From Clostridia bacterium (GTDB taxonomy: Bacteria > Bacillota > Clostridia > UBA1381), in NCBI GenBank assembly GCA_017483065.1, contig JAFULX010000091.1, positions 1 to 49,589 on the forward strand: a stretch of 49,589 nucleotides of DNA. Reading direction: 5' to 3'. Below, in pieces: positions 32,814 through 41,441 of this stretch. Position numbers and translations under genes: made by a program. Position 1 is the first letter of the stretch. The number at the start of each line of letters is the position of its first letter. The notes under the pieces are model-generated. The model was not told the origin of the DNA, made no database searches, and saw only the letters and a list, made by a program, of their open reading frames with translations.

Positions 32814-35078
32814 ATGATAAAGAAAATTACGGCACTTGTTACCGCAATAGCGGTTTTGCAGACGTCCGCACTTGCGGCGGTACTCGGCAATGAGGTGCTT
32901 TCTTCAAAAAGCTATGACGTATCGGACGGTACGGTGCTTTATGAAAATAAAATAATGTCCGACCAGTCGGGCGTTGGTCAGCAAAGCGAGTTTTATGCAG
33001 AATATACACCGAATACCGATACAGTTCCCGTTGTTGTGAACGCTGGTGCGGTTTTCGGCAAGAAAACAGCGGCACAGGCGGCGGAATATATGAAAAATCA
33101 GGGCTTACGTCCGATGATAGGCATAAATGCGGCATTTTTCTCCTTGCAGACGGGTGTGACAATGGGACACGTTATATCCGAGGGACGTGTGGCGTCCAAG
33201 GATACCACCACATTGCAGGGAATCGGCTTTACCGAGGAGGGCGAGGCATTCATTGCACCGCTTAAAATCGGTGTGAATATTTCCACGGCACAGGGCGATG
33301 TCGGTGCGGACAACGTCAATAAATATAACGGTGCGGCACTTGCCTGCGTGTCCCTTTATACTCCCGATTACGGCGAAAACTTTCAGAATGAGGCGGAGGC
33401 TGTGACGGTGGTGCTTGACGTGGAGGATAACGAGCTGAAAATCGGCGGAGAATTTGAGGCAACGGTAAAATCGAGGGAGAATATCACGGGCGAAGTTCCG
33501 CTTGCCGAGGGCGAAATGGTGCTTGTCGTAAACACCGTGGGCAGCTATGAGTATCATTATAATCTGATGAACAGCTTAAATGAGGGCGATACAATCACAA
33601 TAACCTGTACCGCCGAGGGTGACGAACGGTGGGAAACGGCTGCCGAGGGACTTGCGAGTGTGGGCGAAACGCTCATTACGGGCGGTGAAATTGTCTGCGA
33701 TACCGTAAACGGTGCGGCTCCCCGTACTGCGGTGGGAATTACCGCAGAGGGCAAGGTCATTTTCTATGTGATTGACGGCAGACAGAAGGGCTACAGCTAT
33801 GGTGTACAATTACGCTCACTTGCAAAGCGTATGGCGGAGCTTGGCTGTGTTGAGGCGATTAACCATGACGGCGGCGGCTCGACCTCCATTTCGGGAGTGT
33901 ATCCAGGTGCGGACGATATTGCCGTTTTGAACTCACCCTCCGACGGCAAGCTCCGAGGTGTGGCGAATTTTATATTCCTGAAAAATACCAAGGAACGCAC
34001 CGATATACTCAAAAGCATTTACACCGTACCGCACGGCGAAAAATACCTGAGCGGTACAACTGCACAGCTTACGAGTGTCGGTATTGATACGGCATATTAT
34101 AAAACAGAGCTTGACAGTGTGGAATATTTTTCCGACGGTGAAAGCACCGTTTCGGGTGATATTGTAACCTTTATCGGCAACGGCACGGTGAATATCAGCT
34201 CAAAAAGCGGTGATGTGGAAACGACAAGCAAGCATTATGTCTACGATACACCCGACCAAATTGTTGTTAAGGCAGATTTAAGAGAGGTTACGGCAATGAC
34301 CGTCCCGAACGAAATGACGCTCGGACTTTCTGCCGTTGCGTATGTTGGCAATAGTCCGCTTATTGCCGATAAAAACCTGTTTGAATATACGGTTGAGGGT
34401 GATATCGGAAGTATAGAAAACGGCGTATTTACAGCATCGGCAGAGCGTACAACCGAGGGTGCGATTGTGGTCACGGCAGGGAAAACAAGCGTGAAAATTC
34501 CTGTCACCGTAACTAATGACAGCAATGTATTCGCCGATATTTCCGAGCATTGGGCAAGACCTATGATTGAAAAGGTTGCCGAGCTTGGTGCGATTAACGG
34601 TTATGAAACGGAGAACGGACTTGTATTTATGCCCGACAACAACATCACAAGAGCTGAATTTGCCGTTATGCTCGCAGGCTATTTAAAGCTTGACAAGGAC
34701 TCGTATCAGGAAAATGAACAGATTTTTGACGATGAAATTCCCGAATGGGCGAGGGGCAGTATAAATGCACTTTATTCGCTCGGCTATGTCAGCGGAAGAA
34801 CGGACGAAAACGGTGCGATTGTGTATGCACCCTCCGACAAAATCACAAGAGCCGAAGCTGCGGCGATAATCGGACGTGCAATGCAGCATCTCGATGCCGA
34901 GGCGGAGATTACCTTTGCGGATAGTGAAGAAATCCCGACTTGGGCGAGCGGCTTTGTGGCACGGCTTTTGGCGGCGGGAGTGCTGTCGGGCTATGAGGAT
35001 AATACACTGCGACCTGCCAATAATGTTACGAGAGCCGAAGCGGCGACTATGCTTTATAAGGTGTCGGCTATTAAATGA
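32814..35078 (+). CDS. Phosphodiester glycosidase (NAGPA family) with C-terminal SLH domains
   Basis: 754 residues. Signal peptide about 1-22 ending ALA. The catalytic-type region (about 60-395) has the NAGPA hallmarks GINAAFF, APRTAVGIT, FYVIDGRQKGYSYGVQL and INHDGGGSTSISG. In mammals this fold uncovers the mannose 6-phosphate tag; bacterial relatives act on phosphodiester-linked sugars, possibly of wall polymers. Ig-like strands follow (about 400-560), then three SLH domains (about 572, 637 and 699 onward, ending ITRAEAAAIIGRAMQ and VTRAEAATMLYKV). It shares a transcript with the SLH-GLUG gene and precedes LCP genes, fitting a role in wall glycopolymer turnover; substrate is inferred. Confidence 0.9.
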   Translation: MIKKITALVTAIAVLQTSALAAVLGNEVLSSKSYDVSDGTVLYENKIMSDQSGVGQQSEFYAEYTPNTDTVPVVVNAGAVFGKKTAAQAAEYMKNQGLRPMIGINAAFFSLQTGVTMGHVISEGRVASKDTTTLQGIGFTEEGEAFIAPLKIGVNISTAQGDVGADNVNKYNGAALACVSLYTPDYGENFQNEAEAVTVVLDVEDNELKIGGEFEATVKSRENITGEVPLAEGEMVLVVNTVGSYEYHYNLMNSLNEGDTITITCTAEGDERWETAAEGLASVGETLITGGEIVCDTVNGAAPRTAVGITAEGKVIFYVIDGRQKGYSYGVQLRSLAKRMAELGCVEAINHDGGGSTSISGVYPGADDIAVLNSPSDGKLRGVANFIFLKNTKERTDILKSIYTVPHGEKYLSGTTAQLTSVGIDTAYYKTELDSVEYFSDGESTVSGDIVTFIGNGTVNISSKSGDVETTSKHYVYDTPDQIVVKADLREVTAMTVPNEMTLGLSAVAYVGNSPLIADKNLFEYTVEGDIGSIENGVFTASAERTTEGAIVVTAGKTSVKIPVTVTNDSNVFADISEHWARPMIEKVAELGAINGYETENGLVFMPDNNITRAEFAVMLAGYLKLDKDSYQENEQIFDDEIPEWARGSINALYSLGYVSGRTDENGAIVYAPSDKITRAEAAAIIGRAMQHLDAEAEITFADSEEIPTWASGFVARLLAAGVLSGYEDNTLRPANNVTRAEAATMLYKVSAIK

Positions 35079-35135
35079 ATGTGAAAAAATTTACATTTCT
35101 GTAATACAATTGATACAAACGAGGGGCATATTCTG

Positions 35136-35165
35136 TTGACTTTTGGAGAAGGTTAATGTTATAAT
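35136..35165 (+). promoter_or_regulatory. Promoter of the first LCP gene
   Basis: TTGACT (35136-35141), 18-base spacer, TATAAT (35160-35165). AGGAAAGGA follows before the ATG at 35199. Confidence 0.65.
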
Positions 35166-35198
35166 AAATATAACTATTTTCAGGAAAGGAACTGTCAG

Positions 35199-36509
35199 AT
35201 GAAAAGAGCGAGAAATACCGACGGCAAAATGAAAAAAAGATTTACGGTGTTTTTGGCGTCCTTTCTGACGGTTATTACAGCGTTTGTTATTGTACTTGGC
35301 TTTCACAGCGTTCTTTTTCCACTGTCCGATTCAGAGGCGGTGATTGACGAGGACTACGTTGCACCCGTCGACAAGGCGACGGGCAAGGCTAATGTGCTTT
35401 TGCTCGGTGTGGACAAGGACGGTCTGCGTACCGATACAATAATTTTTGCGTCCTACGATTTGGATAATAACAAGGTAAATATGCTGTCCATACCCCGTGA
35501 TACGAGAATGTATATCGGCGGCCGCTTTCAAAAAATAAATGCGGCGCACAGCCTTACCAAAAACGGCAAAATCAAGGGTCCTCAGGGTACGATTGAGGCG
35601 GTAACACGTCTTACGGGTATGCCCATTAACTATTATGTGGAATTTTCCTTTGAGGCATTCCGCAACACCATTGATGCACTCGGCGGTGTGGAGTTTGACG
35701 TGCCGCAGAGAATGTATTACCGTGACCCTGCACAGGATTTGTATATTGATTTGCAGGCGGGACTTCAGACGCTTGACGGCGATAAGGCGGAGCAGCTTGT
35801 GCGTTTCCGTCAGTATCCGAGGGGCGATATACAGCGTGTCGAAACGCAGCAGGCGTTTGTCAAGGCACTTGCCGAGCAGAAGCTGAATATAGGTCTTCTG
35901 ACTAAAATTCCCGATATTTTCAAAACCCTACAAAAGGATATTGACACTAATTTTAAGGTGAGTGATGTGCTGAAATATCTTCCCAATCTCAAGGAGCTTA
36001 GTCCCGAAAATGTGACGATGTATCAACTCCCTGGTGATTTTTCGGGTGCGGAGTATTCGGCGTCCTACTGGCTTGTAAATATTTCCGAGCTGAAAACTCT
36101 TGTCAGCGAAACCTTCGGCTACCCCGAGGCGGCGGAAAAGGTTACTACGGGAGCAAAGGGTGTGGTTGATTCGGGTGCGGATAAGGTAACGACACCCAAA
36201 AAGACGGAAAGCACCAAAACCAACAATAAAACAACAACCAACAAGAATACGACTACTCAAAAAACGGAAACAAATAAGACGGACGATGACGAGGACGAGT
36301 TTATAGAAATCCCCGATGCGGAGGAAACGGAAAAAACCGAGGACACGGCAGAGCCGACGGCGTCTCTAGAGCCTACGGTAAAACCGACAGCAAGTCCCAA
36401 GCCAACGTCAACACCGACAGCCAAGCCGACATCAAGTCCTAAGCCGACAGCTACACCCAAGCCTGCGGAGGACTCGGCGGCTGATACAAACGATGAAACC
36501 GATAACTAA
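35199..36509 (+). CDS. LytR-CpsA-Psr (LCP) family wall-polymer ligase, paralogue 1
   Basis: 436 residues with one N-terminal membrane helix (about 16-37) and an external LCP domain (about 60-300). LCP enzymes move polymers from undecaprenyl phosphate to peptidoglycan. Key residues: LLLGVDKDGLRTDTI with the metal-binding Asp, MLSIPRDTRMYI with catalytic Arg, GGVEFDVP and VRFRQYPRGDIQRVETQQ with the second Arg cluster. The last 100 residues are a Thr/Lys, Asp/Glu then Pro/Thr-Lys stalk (TASPKPTSTPTAKPTSSPKP). It has its own promoter and a close paralogue directly downstream. Confidence 0.94.
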   Translation: MKRARNTDGKMKKRFTVFLASFLTVITAFVIVLGFHSVLFPLSDSEAVIDEDYVAPVDKATGKANVLLLGVDKDGLRTDTIIFASYDLDNNKVNMLSIPRDTRMYIGGRFQKINAAHSLTKNGKIKGPQGTIEAVTRLTGMPINYYVEFSFEAFRNTIDALGGVEFDVPQRMYYRDPAQDLYIDLQAGLQTLDGDKAEQLVRFRQYPRGDIQRVETQQAFVKALAEQKLNIGLLTKIPDIFKTLQKDIDTNFKVSDVLKYLPNLKELSPENVTMYQLPGDFSGAEYSASYWLVNISELKTLVSETFGYPEAAEKVTTGAKGVVDSGADKVTTPKKTESTKTNNKTTTNKNTTTQKTETNKTDDDEDEFIEIPDAEETEKTEDTAEPTASLEPTVKPTASPKPTSTPTAKPTSSPKPTATPKPAEDSAADTNDETDN

Positions 36510-36523
36510 AAGGAGAAGGTGCA

Positions 36524-37765
36524 TTGAAAAGAGCAAGAAAAAAGACGCAGGAAAAAGCGGTTATAAAGAAACAAAGACCGATAAAAAAACGCAAAAAGCT
36601 CAAATTTTCCACCGTAGTAAAAACATTTTTCGCAGTACTTGCGGTGATGATAGTGGGCGTTTTTGTGTTGCTCGGATTTGGATTTGTGGACGAGTCGGAG
36701 CTGCTTGCACCGATTGACAGGGAAAGCGGCAAGATTAACGCACTTCTTTTAGGCGTTGATGAGGACGGCTTGCGTACCGATACGATTATGGTCGCCTCCT
36801 TCGACCTTGATACATCGCATCTCAATCTGATATCCATTCCGAGAGATACGAGAATGTATGTAAAAAACCGTCAGCAGACACGTAAAATAACCGAAATTCA
36901 CGCAATGACCACCAAGGACGGCAACGGTACTATTGTCGGACCGATTGGTACGGCGGAGGCGGTAACACAGCTTACGGGCATACCCATCAACTATTATGTG
37001 GAATTCACCTTTGATGCGGCGGAAAACCTTATAGACACACTCGGTCCCATTACATATAATGTGCCCGACGTTGAGGGCGGCGGCAGGGGTATGAACTACG
37101 AAGACCCTGCACAGGATTTGTATATTCATTTAAAACCTGGCGAGCAGGAGCTTAGCGGTGAGCAGGTGCTTTGGGTTATGCGTTACCGCAAGGGCGACAG
37201 CGACTTTGCGAGAATGGAACGTCAGCAGGACGTGATTAAGGCGATAGTTGACCAGAAGCTCGGTCTTTCGCTGATTTTCAGGCTGCCGAAGATTTTCTCA
37301 CAGCTTAAGGAGGATATTTCCACCAACCTGACCGCTGCCGACGTTACCAAGTATGCACAGTATCTCGGCGGCTTTACAACCGAAAATATAAGTACATATC
37401 AGCTGCCTGGTGAGAGTCAGTATATAGGCGGCGGCTGGTACTTTATCTGTGATTTGGAGCAGACTAAAACGCTTATTGAACAAGAGTTTGGCTTTGACGC
37501 ATCGGAAATCACAAATAAGGTTGAGGTTACGGGCGAGGGTTCGTCGGCAAAAGCGAATACAAACAAGAAGAAAAAGACGGGTACAGCAACGCCCAAGCCA
37601 ACGTCAACACCGAAGGCAACGGCTAAGCCTACCGCTTCGCCAAAGCAGACAGCAACCCCGACAGCCACTCCCAAGGCAACATCAACCCCCAAACCAACGG
37701 CAACACCCAAGCCTACTCCGACGCCAACTCCCGACGAGGACAGCGGATTTATTTCATTAGACTAA
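36524..37765 (+). CDS. LytR-CpsA-Psr (LCP) family wall-polymer ligase, paralogue 2
   Basis: 413 residues starting with TTG, AAGGAG upstream and 14 bases after paralogue 1, so co-transcribed. Very basic N-terminus (KRARKKTQEKAVIKKQRP) before one membrane helix (about 38-60). LCP motifs: LLLGVDEDGLRTDTIMVASFD, SIPRDTRMYV, DPAQDLYIHL and VMRYRKGDSDFARMERQQ. The Pro/Thr/Lys tail (about 345-405, STPKATAKPTASPK) again looks like a wall-spanning linker, here at the C-terminus. Compared with paralogue 1 it lacks the long acidic block. Two copies may serve two polymers or share one. Confidence 0.94.
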   Translation: MKRARKKTQEKAVIKKQRPIKKRKKLKFSTVVKTFFAVLAVMIVGVFVLLGFGFVDESELLAPIDRESGKINALLLGVDEDGLRTDTIMVASFDLDTSHLNLISIPRDTRMYVKNRQQTRKITEIHAMTTKDGNGTIVGPIGTAEAVTQLTGIPINYYVEFTFDAAENLIDTLGPITYNVPDVEGGGRGMNYEDPAQDLYIHLKPGEQELSGEQVLWVMRYRKGDSDFARMERQQDVIKAIVDQKLGLSLIFRLPKIFSQLKEDISTNLTAADVTKYAQYLGGFTTENISTYQLPGESQYIGGGWYFICDLEQTKTLIEQEFGFDASEITNKVEVTGEGSSAKANTNKKKKTGTATPKPTSTPKATAKPTASPKQTATPTATPKATSTPKPTATPKPTPTPTPDEDSGFISLD

Positions 37766-37793
37766 AAAACAGAGGCAATGCCTCTGTTTTTTT
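37764..37793. terminator. Bidirectional terminator between LCP2 and pfp
   Basis: Stem AAAAAACAGAGGC/GCCTCTGTTTTTTT with loop AAT near 37777-37780, A run on the left and seven T on the right. It ends both converging transcripts. Confidence 0.95.
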
Positions 37794-39015
37794 AATCTAT
37801 TACCAAATGCTGCGGAACACCATTTGCAATAATGGGGTACATTTCACCTTCAATCAGGGGTGCGATATACCGCTTAAATTCGTCGGTTTTCAGCTCGCCG
37901 TCGGGTAAAATCCAATCCTCGGGAACAAGCCGTTCCTCGTTTGCAATCCTGTTTATATCCTCCGCACCTGTTTTCATCAGATACGGTGTATCGGAAAGTC
38001 TCTCAAAGGTAATCATAATACCGCTTTCGCCTGCGATTGCACGCCGCACCGCACTTGCACCTGCTGCAAACGCTTCTGCTGCGTCTGTTGCCGACATAAT
38101 ATGCGACGCACAGCGTTGAAGTGTGGAAAGAACTATACCACGGCTTTTGTAGCCAAGCTCGCTGCCGATAACACCCGAGAGCGTCAGAGCTGTACCGCCG
38201 AGCATTGTATGCCCGAAAATATCAACACCCTTAGTTCCTGCCAGACCGTCACAGACATAGCTGCCGTCGGGGTTTTTCACACCCTCCGAAACAGCGACAA
38301 TGACGTTGCCCCTCTCTTTTACGAGTGTGTCAACCCTTGCCAAAAACCGCTCTCTGTCAAAGCTTTTCTCGGGCAGATATATCAAATCGGGAGCTTTTGA
38401 GTTATCCGACTCGGAAAGAGCCGACGCAGCTGTCAGCCAGCCTGCATTTCTGCCCATAATCTCGACTACTGTGACCGATTTTATATCGTAAACGGAAGAA
38501 TCACGGATAATCTCCTTCACAGACGATGCGATATATTTAGCCGCCGAGCCAAATCCTGGGGTATGGTCGGTGGCGGCGAGGTCGTTGTCAATCGTTTTCG
38601 GAACACCCACAAAGCGGATATCGCTGCCGATACTGCTGCCGTATGCCGACAGCTTTTTGATGGTATCCATCGAATCGTTACCGCCGATGTAAAGCACATA
38701 TTTGATATCAAGCTCGGCAAGCCTTTTGAAAATTACCTCGTAATCGTCTGCATTATCGGTATGATTAGCCAGCTTGTAACGGCACGAGCCGAGAAAGGAA
38801 GAGGGAGTACGCTTCAAAAGCTCAAGGTCGAGGTCGTTTTTCACAACGTCCGACATATCAATGTACTTGCCCTTGATAAAGCCCTCAATACCGAACCGCA
38901 TACCGTAAACAGTGCTTATTCCAAGCTCCTTTGCCGTTTTGTAAACACCTGCAAGGGAGGCGTTTATAACCGAAGTCGGACCGCCCGACTGACCTACCAG
39001 AAGATTTCCTGTCAT
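37792..39015 (-). CDS. pfp: 6-phosphofructokinase, pyrophosphate-dependent type
   Basis: 407 residues; AAAGGAAA precedes ATG 39015. The fold is clear from GQSGGPTSVINAS and PKTIDNDLAATDHTPGFGSA. The phosphoryl-donor residues are the PPi type: GGND (111-114) with Asp where ATP enzymes have Gly, and Lys140 in PKTIDND where ATP enzymes have Gly. Other sites: VVEIMGRNAGWLTAASAL and the substrate-binding ITFERLSD. It phosphorylates fructose 6-phosphate reversibly with pyrophosphate, common in anaerobes. It lies 17 bases after glnA and is probably co-transcribed with it. Confidence 0.92.
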   Translation of the reverse strand: MTGNLLVGQSGGPTSVINASLAGVYKTAKELGISTVYGMRFGIEGFIKGKYIDMSDVVKNDLDLELLKRTPSSFLGSCRYKLANHTDNADDYEVIFKRLAELDIKYVLYIGGNDSMDTIKKLSAYGSSIGSDIRFVGVPKTIDNDLAATDHTPGFGSAAKYIASSVKEIIRDSSVYDIKSVTVVEIMGRNAGWLTAASALSESDNSKAPDLIYLPEKSFDRERFLARVDTLVKERGNVIVAVSEGVKNPDGSYVCDGLAGTKGVDIFGHTMLGGTALTLSGVIGSELGYKSRGIVLSTLQRCASHIMSATDAAEAFAAGASAVRRAIAGESGIMITFERLSDTPYLMKTGAEDINRIANEERLVPEDWILPDGELKTDEFKRYIAPLIEGEMYPIIANGVPQHLVID

Positions 39016-39032
39016 TACATTTTTCCTTTCGT

Positions 39033-41111
39033 TTATACCTTATACAATAAGTCGGTGTAGGTGGGGAACGGCCAGTATTCCTTGCCGACTATTGCTTCAA
39101 GTGTGTCTGCATTCTCGCGGAGAGCCTCCATTGCGGGGAGTACCTCGTCCTTGTAGTAGCTTGCGGTTTCGAGTGCGTCTGCACCCTCGGGAACAACCGC
39201 CATAACCGCATCTAATGCGTCTATCGTGCCGATAAGTGCCTCACAGCCGTCGGAGAGCCGCTCGGCGAGTAATCTCGTACCGGGAGCTTTTATTCCGACG
39301 CTGTCCTTGAGTGCAACCGAAGAAACCATAGTATCGGTGTACGCAAGGCAGGCGGGGAGTATCTCCTGTTTTGCCATTTCCAGAGTTGTGAGTGCTTCTA
39401 TATTGACGGTTTTAACATAGTTTTCAAGAAGAATTTCGTATCTTGACTCAACCTCGACATTGGTGAATACGCCGTGTCTTGTAAAGAGCTTCTTCACCTT
39501 GTCGGAAATGAGGACGGGGAGTGCCTCGGGAGTGGTTTGCAGTATTGGCAGACCACGCTTTTTTGCCTCCTCACGCCATTCGTCCGAGTAGCTGTTTCCG
39601 TTGAATATAATTCTGCCGTGATTGATAACCGTTTCCTTAATCAGCTCGTCAACCCTTGCCATCGGGTCAGCCGCACGCTCCAAGGCGTCTGCATAATCGG
39701 CAAGAGCGTCTGCAACGATGGTGTTGATTATGATGTTTATGTTAGCAACAGATTGTGATGACCCTGGCATTCTGAACTCAAACTTGTTGCCTGTGAATGC
39801 AAACGGTGAGGTTCTGTTTCTGTCTGCGGTGTCACGCTTGATTGACGGCAGAGATACAACGCCTGTTTCGATAAAGCCTTTTACGCTGTCGTAGGTGTCG
39901 TTGCCCGTTCTGATTGCCTCTAAAACAGCGGTCAAATCCTCGCCGAGGAACATTGACACAATAGACGGCGGTGCCTCGTTTCCGCCGAGTCTGCGGTCAT
40001 TTCCTGCGGTTGCAACGGTAGTTCTCAAAAGGTCGCCGTAGGTGTCTACCGCCTTGATAACCGCTGTCAAAAACAGCAGAAAACGTCTGTTATGCAGAGG
40101 GTCCTTGCCCGGCTTTAGCAGATTGTCGCCGAGGTTTGTGCCGAGCGACCAGTTGTTGTGCTTACCCGAGCCGTTGATGCCCTCGTAGGGCTTTTCGTGC
40201 AGAAGACACACGAGATTATGACGCTGTGCAATACGCTTCATCATCTCCATTGTCAGCTGATTGTGGTCGGTGGCAATGTTGGTGTTATCGTACACGGGTG
40301 CAAGCTCGTGCTGTGCGGGAGCAACCTCGTTATGCTTTGTCTTTGCGAGCACACCGAGCTTCCACAGCTCGTTGTCAAGCTCCTTCATATATGCCGAAAC
40401 ACGTTCCTTGATTACGCCGTAGTAGTGGTCGTCCATTTCCTGACCCTTGGCAGGCTTGCAGCCGAAAAGAGTTCTGCCCGTGAGCATCAAATCCTTTCTC
40501 TGCTCGTAAAGCTCCTTGTCAACGAGGAAATATTCCTGCTCCGCACCGACATAGGACTCAACTCTTGTTGCGTCCGAGCCGAAGAATTTGAGTATTCTCA
40601 ATGCCTCCTTGGAAAGTACCTCAACAGACCGCATAAGCGGAGTTTTCATATCGAGTACCTCGCCGCTGAACGAACAGAAGGCGGTGGGGATACAGAGCGT
40701 ATCGTCCTTGATAAAAGCAAAGGAGGTCGGGTCCCATGCGGTGTAGCCTCTCGCCTCAAAGGTCGCACGGATACCGCCCGAGGGGAAACTCGAAGCGTCC
40801 GACTCGCCCTTTACGAGGTTTTTGCCCGAAAACTCCAGTATAACCTTGCCGTCGTCGGCAGGTGCGATGAAAGCGTCGTGCTTTTCCGCCGTTACGCCCG
40901 TCATAGGCTGGAACCAGTGCGTATAGTGCGTTGCACCCTTGGAAATCGCCCAGTCCTTCATTGCGTTGGCAACCACCTCGGCAACCGATAAATCGAGCGG
41001 AGTTCCGTCCTTAATTGTCTTTTCGAGTGATTTAACCGTCGCCTTGGGAAGACATTCACGCATAGTAGCAAGGTTAAATACATTCTCGCCGAAAATTTCT
41101 GATACTGACAT
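39033..41111 (-). CDS. glnN: Glutamine synthetase type III
   Basis: 692 residues from ATG 41111 with AAAGGGG upstream; in-frame codons further up lie inside the leader hairpin. Size and motifs match GSIII rather than GSI or GSII: KTKHNEVAPAQHELAPVYDN, EKPYEGINGSGKHNNWSLGTN, TVATAGNDRRLGGNEAPPS, and TGNKFEFRMPGSSQSVAN. It makes glutamine from glutamate, ammonia and ATP, the main ammonia-assimilation step. A perfect promoter and a hairpin leader lie upstream. The adjacent pfp gene links it to glycolysis. The gene also suits the asnB enzyme, which consumes glutamine. Confidence 0.96.
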   Translation of the reverse strand: MSVSEIFGENVFNLATMRECLPKATVKSLEKTIKDGTPLDLSVAEVVANAMKDWAISKGATHYTHWFQPMTGVTAEKHDAFIAPADDGKVILEFSGKNLVKGESDASSFPSGGIRATFEARGYTAWDPTSFAFIKDDTLCIPTAFCSFSGEVLDMKTPLMRSVEVLSKEALRILKFFGSDATRVESYVGAEQEYFLVDKELYEQRKDLMLTGRTLFGCKPAKGQEMDDHYYGVIKERVSAYMKELDNELWKLGVLAKTKHNEVAPAQHELAPVYDNTNIATDHNQLTMEMMKRIAQRHNLVCLLHEKPYEGINGSGKHNNWSLGTNLGDNLLKPGKDPLHNRRFLLFLTAVIKAVDTYGDLLRTTVATAGNDRRLGGNEAPPSIVSMFLGEDLTAVLEAIRTGNDTYDSVKGFIETGVVSLPSIKRDTADRNRTSPFAFTGNKFEFRMPGSSQSVANINIIINTIVADALADYADALERAADPMARVDELIKETVINHGRIIFNGNSYSDEWREEAKKRGLPILQTTPEALPVLISDKVKKLFTRHGVFTNVEVESRYEILLENYVKTVNIEALTTLEMAKQEILPACLAYTDTMVSSVALKDSVGIKAPGTRLLAERLSDGCEALIGTIDALDAVMAVVPEGADALETASYYKDEVLPAMEALRENADTLEAIVGKEYWPFPTYTDLLYKV

Positions 41112-41150
41112 ATATTTGCCCCTTTCGCCGCAGTCGGCAACAAAACTGAT

Positions 41151-41200
41151 AAAAGGCACTCCCGATAACTGTTTTCGGCAGTTATAGTAAAATGCCTTTT
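41151..41200 (-). promoter_or_regulatory. Hairpin in the glnA leader, possible attenuator
   Basis: In the roughly 115-base leader, arms AAAAGGCA and TGCCTTTT close a long stem (41193-41200 with 41151-41158, written on the plus strand as 41151-41158 and 41193-41200); inside it ATAACTG (41165-41171) pairs with CAGTTAT (41179-41185). On the transcribed strand it ends in UUUU, then AUC, a weak terminator. It could respond to nitrogen status; no match to a named riboswitch was recognised. Confidence 0.55.
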
Positions 41201-41232
41201 CTACCATATTTTATGTACAATTTTATGAAATA

Positions 41233-41261
41233 ATTATATCGTGCAGAGAAGAAAATGTCAA
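41233..41261 (-). promoter_or_regulatory. Perfect consensus promoter of glnA-pfp
   Basis: On the minus strand TTGACA (41261-41256), 17-base spacer, TATAAT (41238-41233). Both hexamers are exact. Start near 41226. Confidence 0.88.
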
Positions 41262-41392
41262 GAGTATTTTATCAGTATTCTCGCATATTTAGGTTTCCCT
41301 TTTCTTCTTTTGACAATATTCTACAATATTTTTACAGCTTTGTAAATGTTAAAATAATAAATTGTGTATTTGTGCGGTGTGCTTTATTTTAG

Positions 41393-41421
41393 TTGAAATC
41401 CGAAAATTTTTGTGATACAAT
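41393..41421 (+). promoter_or_regulatory. Promoter of trmO
   Basis: TTGAAA (41393-41398), 17-base spacer, TACAAT (41416-41421). The start near 41428 excludes the upstream in-frame codon at 41412. Confidence 0.65.
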
Positions 41422-41441
41422 CAAAAAAAGGCGGTGAAACG

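Noticed and set aside
40158-40991. Open frame of 277 codons opposite glnA
   Set aside because: Antisense to conserved GSIII motifs; no ribosome site or recognisable domain.
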